Of a stretch of 52,129 nucleotides of DNA, positions 49,183 through 52,129 are shown piece after piece. Below the pieces are notes generated by a model. It saw nothing but the letters and a program-made list of their open reading frames with translations, had not been told where the DNA came from and searched no databases. Source of the DNA: Methylobacterium brachiatum (lineage in GTDB: Bacteria; Pseudomonadota; Alphaproteobacteria; Rhizobiales; Beijerinckiaceae); NCBI RefSeq assembly GCF_020523825.1, contig NZ_JAJALK010000027.1, positions 1 through 52,129 of the forward strand, read 5' to 3'. The stretch's first letter is position 1. Each line of letters opens with the position of its first letter. The translations under genes were made by a program, and so were the position numbers.

Positions 49183-49568
49183 CGGGCGTCGTCCTCGACG
49201 CGTCCGCACTACTCGCGCTCTTGCTAGGGGAGCCGGGAGCGGATCGGGTGAAAGCCGCGCTCGACGGCTCGGTCATGACGACCGTCAATCTGGCCGAAGT
49301 CGTCAGCCACTACGCCAAGCTCGGCGCGGCGCGCGCGGAGATCGACGCGTTGTTACGCCCCTTGCCGATCCGGTGGGTCACCGTCGATGCCGCGCTGTCG
49401 TACGAGGCCGGCATGCTGCGCCCTCTCACTGTCGAGGGTGGTCTGTCACTCGGGGACCGATATTGTCTGGCCCTTGCCAAGCAGGAAGATCGGCCTGCCC
49501 TTACCGCCGAACGGCGTTGGACGACGATCGCCGAGGCCGCCGATGTTGTCGTCGAGATGATCCGCTGA
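49179..49568 (+). CDS. vapC: VapC-type PIN-domain toxin
   Basis: A 129-residue PIN protein with the start VVLDASALLALLLGEPG (Asp7), a middle Glu (NLAEVV) and the acidic SLGDRYCLALA near 93. These residues form the metal site of the RNase. It pairs with the upstream VapB. Confidence 0.86.
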   Translation: MTGVVLDASALLALLLGEPGADRVKAALDGSVMTTVNLAEVVSHYAKLGAARAEIDALLRPLPIRWVTVDAALSYEAGMLRPLTVEGGLSLGDRYCLALAKQEDRPALTAERRWTTIAEAADVVVEMIR

Positions 49569-49938
49569 GAGCCTTTTTAAATCGACAAAACGAATATGGG
49601 CCCCCGAATGTCATCGGTGAGTCGGTCAGACCCGTGCGAGGATGATGTTTGTTCAAGAATAGAAACGCTTACGAGTTTTCCTGAAAGAAATGACATTGTT
49701 TCAAATTCCGCCCGACCCGCTCCTTGTTTGTCGAGATGCGGACATGGTTCCGGCACACGGTTTGGCTCGAGCATATATTCCGGGATGCGGCCCTGTCGTA
49801 CGCTCGGCAAGGATCTCTCGCGAGTGGAATTTGTTCGTGCTTTGCCCGGCATTGGCTGGCGTGCGGTGTCCCCGGAGCGTAAAGGCTGGCGTCTTGATTT
49901 CCGGGAGCACGCACTTGTAGATCTCAGGCCGATTAACG
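49569..49938. other. Intergenic region, no clear gene
   Basis: About 370 bp after vapC. Several short open frames exist in both strands but none has a convincing family or a good ribosome site, so I leave the region unassigned. An AT-rich start (49575-49690) may hold a promoter. Confidence 0.4.
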
Positions 49939-50235
49939 ATGCCCTCCACCAATCCCGCCCATCACCTCGCGCGCCTTACGGATGCTGCCGCGACACTCAG
50001 CACGCCTGCGGAGGTCGCGGCATGGAGTACCGCGGTATCGGCCGAAATTGAACGCCTCCAAGCCAAGGGGATGCGGCTTCGCGAAGCTGCGCTCCGTTCG
50101 TCGAACCAACGCAGGATCGCCAAGGCCGATGGCTTCTGCACTGCCGTGGAACCCGAGTTGAACCGTGCCGCTGTCGCCGTGCGCGCGGTCAATACAATGT
50201 TCTTCGTCGATCCGCCGAGCACAGCGAGACATTAG
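49939..50235 (+). CDS. Hypothetical protein, 98 aa
   Basis: A small, mostly alpha-helical protein (LARLTDAAATLSTPAEVAAW) rich in Ala and Arg with no recognised domain. It ends 236 bp before the ABC gene start. The intergenic part after it shows no gene. Confidence is limited by its small size. Confidence 0.4.
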   Translation: MPSTNPAHHLARLTDAAATLSTPAEVAAWSTAVSAEIERLQAKGMRLREAALRSSNQRRIAKADGFCTAVEPELNRAAVAVRAVNTMFFVDPPSTARH

Positions 50236-50471
50236 CCGCAGGGTCTTATACAGAGTGCATCCCGGCGAAGCCTCCTTATGCTCGACAGCAAGGCCACGGC
50301 GGTTCTTACAGCTAAGACTTGACAGTTCAGTAATCGTGCCATGCTTCAGAGCGCCCCGCACGGCGACTTTCACGGGCGACATCGACGAGGAAGCGCCTCC
50401 CAGAAGACCGATCGTTTTTACAGAACGGAAACATCGAGAGGTTCCGTTGGATCGAACTTTCAAGCTCGACG

Positions 50472-52053
50472 ATGGTGGAGAACGCCAGAGTGGAGCCCCC
50501 CTTGATCCAAGACGCGTTTTTGCCCCCGGTCACCGAACAGGATCGTCCGCATTGCCGCGGCGGTGCTACGGTGGCACAGGAGAAGACGAATGCTCGTCCG
50601 CCGGGTGGTGAGTGGTCCCCCGACCGAGACAGGGACGCCCCGACACCAGGCCTGGAGCCGCGGCTGTTCCCGTACATCTGGCGCCACTCGAAGCGCGACC
50701 AACTTGCCATCTGCATGGTCGTCCTGGCCTCGGTGCCGTTCTACTTCGCCTCCCTCGACCTGCCCAAGCGCATCGTCAACGACGCGATCATCGGCAAGGC
50801 GTTCGCCCACGGCGAGGCGACCGCGCCGTTCCTGAATTTCGAGATCGCGTGGCCTGCCTTCCTCGGTGGCGGTTGGACCGAGATTTTCAATGGCTTCCAC
50901 GCCGACCGCCAGGGACTGTTGCTCTGGTTGTCCGGGCTGTTCCTCATCCTCGTCCTGATCAACGGTGCCTTCAAGTTCCGGATCAACCTGCAGAAGGGGG
51001 TTTTGGGTGAGCGGATGCTGCGCCGCCTACGCTTCCAGCTGTTCTCGCTGATGTTGCGCTTTACCCCTGAAACCCAGCGCGAGGTGAAATCCTCTGAGAC
51101 CGCGACCATCATCCGCGACGAGGTCGAGCCGATCGGCTCCTTCATCGGCGACGCGATCGTGGTGCCCGCCCAACTCGGCACGCACGCCGCGACTGCGCTG
51201 GCCTTCATTCTGATGCAGAACGTGTGGCTCGGACTGGCCGCCGGCGCGATAGCCGGCGTGCAGATAGCCGTCATTCCTCGGCTCAGGCACGCGATCCTAC
51301 GCCTCAGTCGTCAGCGTCAGATCGAGTCTCGCAACCTCGCCGGCCGTGTCGCGGAGGTGCTGGACGGGCTCGATGCCGTGACGGTCAATGACAGCGTCCG
51401 CTGGGAGAGAGCCGAGATCAGCGGCCGGCTCCATGGGCTCTATGACCTGCGCCTGCAGATCTATCGGCGCAAGTTTGCGATCAAGTACCTCAACAACCTG
51501 CTCGCACAGGTGACACCGTTCCTGTTCTATGCCGTCGGCGGCCTGCTCGCCCTTAAGGGCGAGCTCAGCATCGGCCAGCTGGTCGCGGTTTTGGCAGCTT
51601 ACCGCGATTTGCCTCCTCCCCTGAAGGGACTGATCGACTGGGACCAGCAGCGCCTGGACGTTGAGGTGAAGTACGAGGCGATCGCCGCACATTTTGGTGC
51701 ACAGCGCCTGCGGCTGGCCGATGCGACTCGATCGGATCTGCCGCAGGACCAAACCCGCGCCGTGACGTCGGATGGGCTCGTCCTGCGTGACCCGAAGGAG
51801 GGTCGGTCGGTGACGATCGCGGACCTGCACATCGCCCTGCCGGCGCAAGTCGGGCTTCACTCGCCCGGGACCGGCCTCGCGCACCAGTTCGCACGCGCAC
51901 TTGCCGGGCTGCAATCACCTGTGGCCGGGGCGGTCTCCATCGGCGCCCTCAACCTTGTAACGGCCGGGCGTGCCGCACGAGCGCGGCGCATCGGTTACGC
52001 CGGCCGCGATCCGGTCCTGTTCCCCGGCACCATCCGTGACAACCTCGTCTATG
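50472..52053 (+). pseudogene. ABC transporter, 5' part, interrupted by an insertion sequence
   Basis: About 527 residues of an ABC transporter: a charged N-terminal region, a membrane domain with five or six segments (residues 75-360), and the start of a nucleotide-binding domain whose Walker A is degenerate (HSPGTGLAHQFARAL, no Lys). The frame stops at the insertion edge after FPGTIRDNLVY. The remainder is at 77-1326. ATG at 50472 is used; an internal GTG a few dozen codons later is possible. Confidence 0.8.
52048..52053. repeat. Target-site duplication, right copy
   Basis: TCTATG precedes the right terminal repeat and equals the copy at 77-82. Confidence 0.85.
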
Positions 52054-52129
52054 TGTAGCGGCGCGCAATCGAACTGTGGCGGAGGCGCAATCGAGGGCGT
52101 TTTCCGGCGCACGATCGGTGAGACTGGAG
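52054..52129. repeat. Right terminal inverted repeat of an insertion sequence
   Basis: Reverse complement of bases 1-76, beginning TGTAGCGGCG at the insertion edge. It marks the other end of the same element, whose interior is outside the window. The 76-bp length may be the true repeat or the overlap length left by assembly. Confidence 0.85.

Noticed and set aside
32263..52129. AATCGAAC motif shared by the recombinase repeats and the insertion sequence ends
   Set aside because: Eight bases in common without wider similarity; not enough to link the two systems.
1..52129. CRISPR arrays, rRNA and tRNA genes
   Set aside because: No regularly spaced repeats and no tRNA- or rRNA-like sequence noticed on either strand.

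Overview
The window is high-GC DNA with alphaproteobacterial gene content: a MobF relaxase/VirD4-type mobilisation region, serine recombinases, and rhizobial or methylobacterial-type sulfur and ba3 oxidase genes. A Methylobacteriaceae plasmid is the most likely source, but that assignment is inference. The two ends carry the same 76-bp sequence in inverted orientation. Each copy abuts the 6-bp sequence TCTATG and one half of a single ABC transporter gene. Joining the ends restores the reading frame, so the window is best read as a circular replicon of about 52 kb, opened at an insertion sequence whose interior is missing.

Layout. 1-2.6 kb: 3' half of the broken ABC gene, a RegA-like response regulator, a small unknown gene. 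3.1-5.6 kb: LysR regulator and a SorAB-type sulfite dehydrogenase. 6.1-9.7 kb: tightly coupled minus-strand operon (peroxiredoxin, persulfide dioxygenase-like MBL protein, cysteine-less BigR/SqrR-like repressor, two YeeE/YedE half-transporters, TauE exporter), divergent from a phosphatase-like/sulfide:quinone oxidoreductase fusion followed by an exported half-pyrophosphatase. 12-20.8 kb: minus-strand block with a small membrane protein, a Tat-exported DsrE-like protein, a ModA-like binding protein, an HTH-only LysR fragment, a Cys-containing exported protein, two dihaem cytochromes c (one TsdA-like), a complete small ba3-type oxidase (2A, II, I), SCO, CtaG and a YoaK family protein. 21-23.7 kb: YeiH fragment, dsbA, nonsense-riddled dsbB, intact YeiH exporter. 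24-27.7 kb: ISL3 halves flanking a uracil-DNA-glycosylase-like gene, a small membrane protein and a TDT-type (SSU1-like) exporter. 27.7-30.8 kb: methyltransferase, nucleoside phosphorylase, methyltransferase, divergent ArsR-rhodanese regulator. 31-34 kb: minimal mer module, serine recombinase, HNH-like gene, TspO homologue. 34-36.5 kb: DUF4411/ImmA toxin-antitoxin pair and resolvase. 36.6-39.5 kb: ParA with ribbon-helix-helix partner, candidate replication protein, second HNH-like gene. 39.6-46.7 kb: MobF relaxase, probable oriT, accessory genes, coupling protein. 46.8-50.2 kb: two unknown genes, resolvase, VapBC, small unknown gene. 50.5-52 kb: 5' half of the ABC gene.

Functionally this looks like a mobilisable plasmid carrying a sulfur-oxidation and sulfite-handling island. 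Sulfide would enter through SQR, persulfide would be oxidised to sulfite by the dioxygenase, and sulfite would be oxidised by SorAB or exported by TauE, YeiH or the TDT protein. Electrons from SorB and the TsdA-like cytochromes could feed the plasmid's own ba3 oxidase. A 20-bp dyad shared, with one mismatch, by the sorA and TDT upstream regions suggests common control of sulfite oxidation and export. No type IV secretion channel genes are present, so transfer would need a helper.
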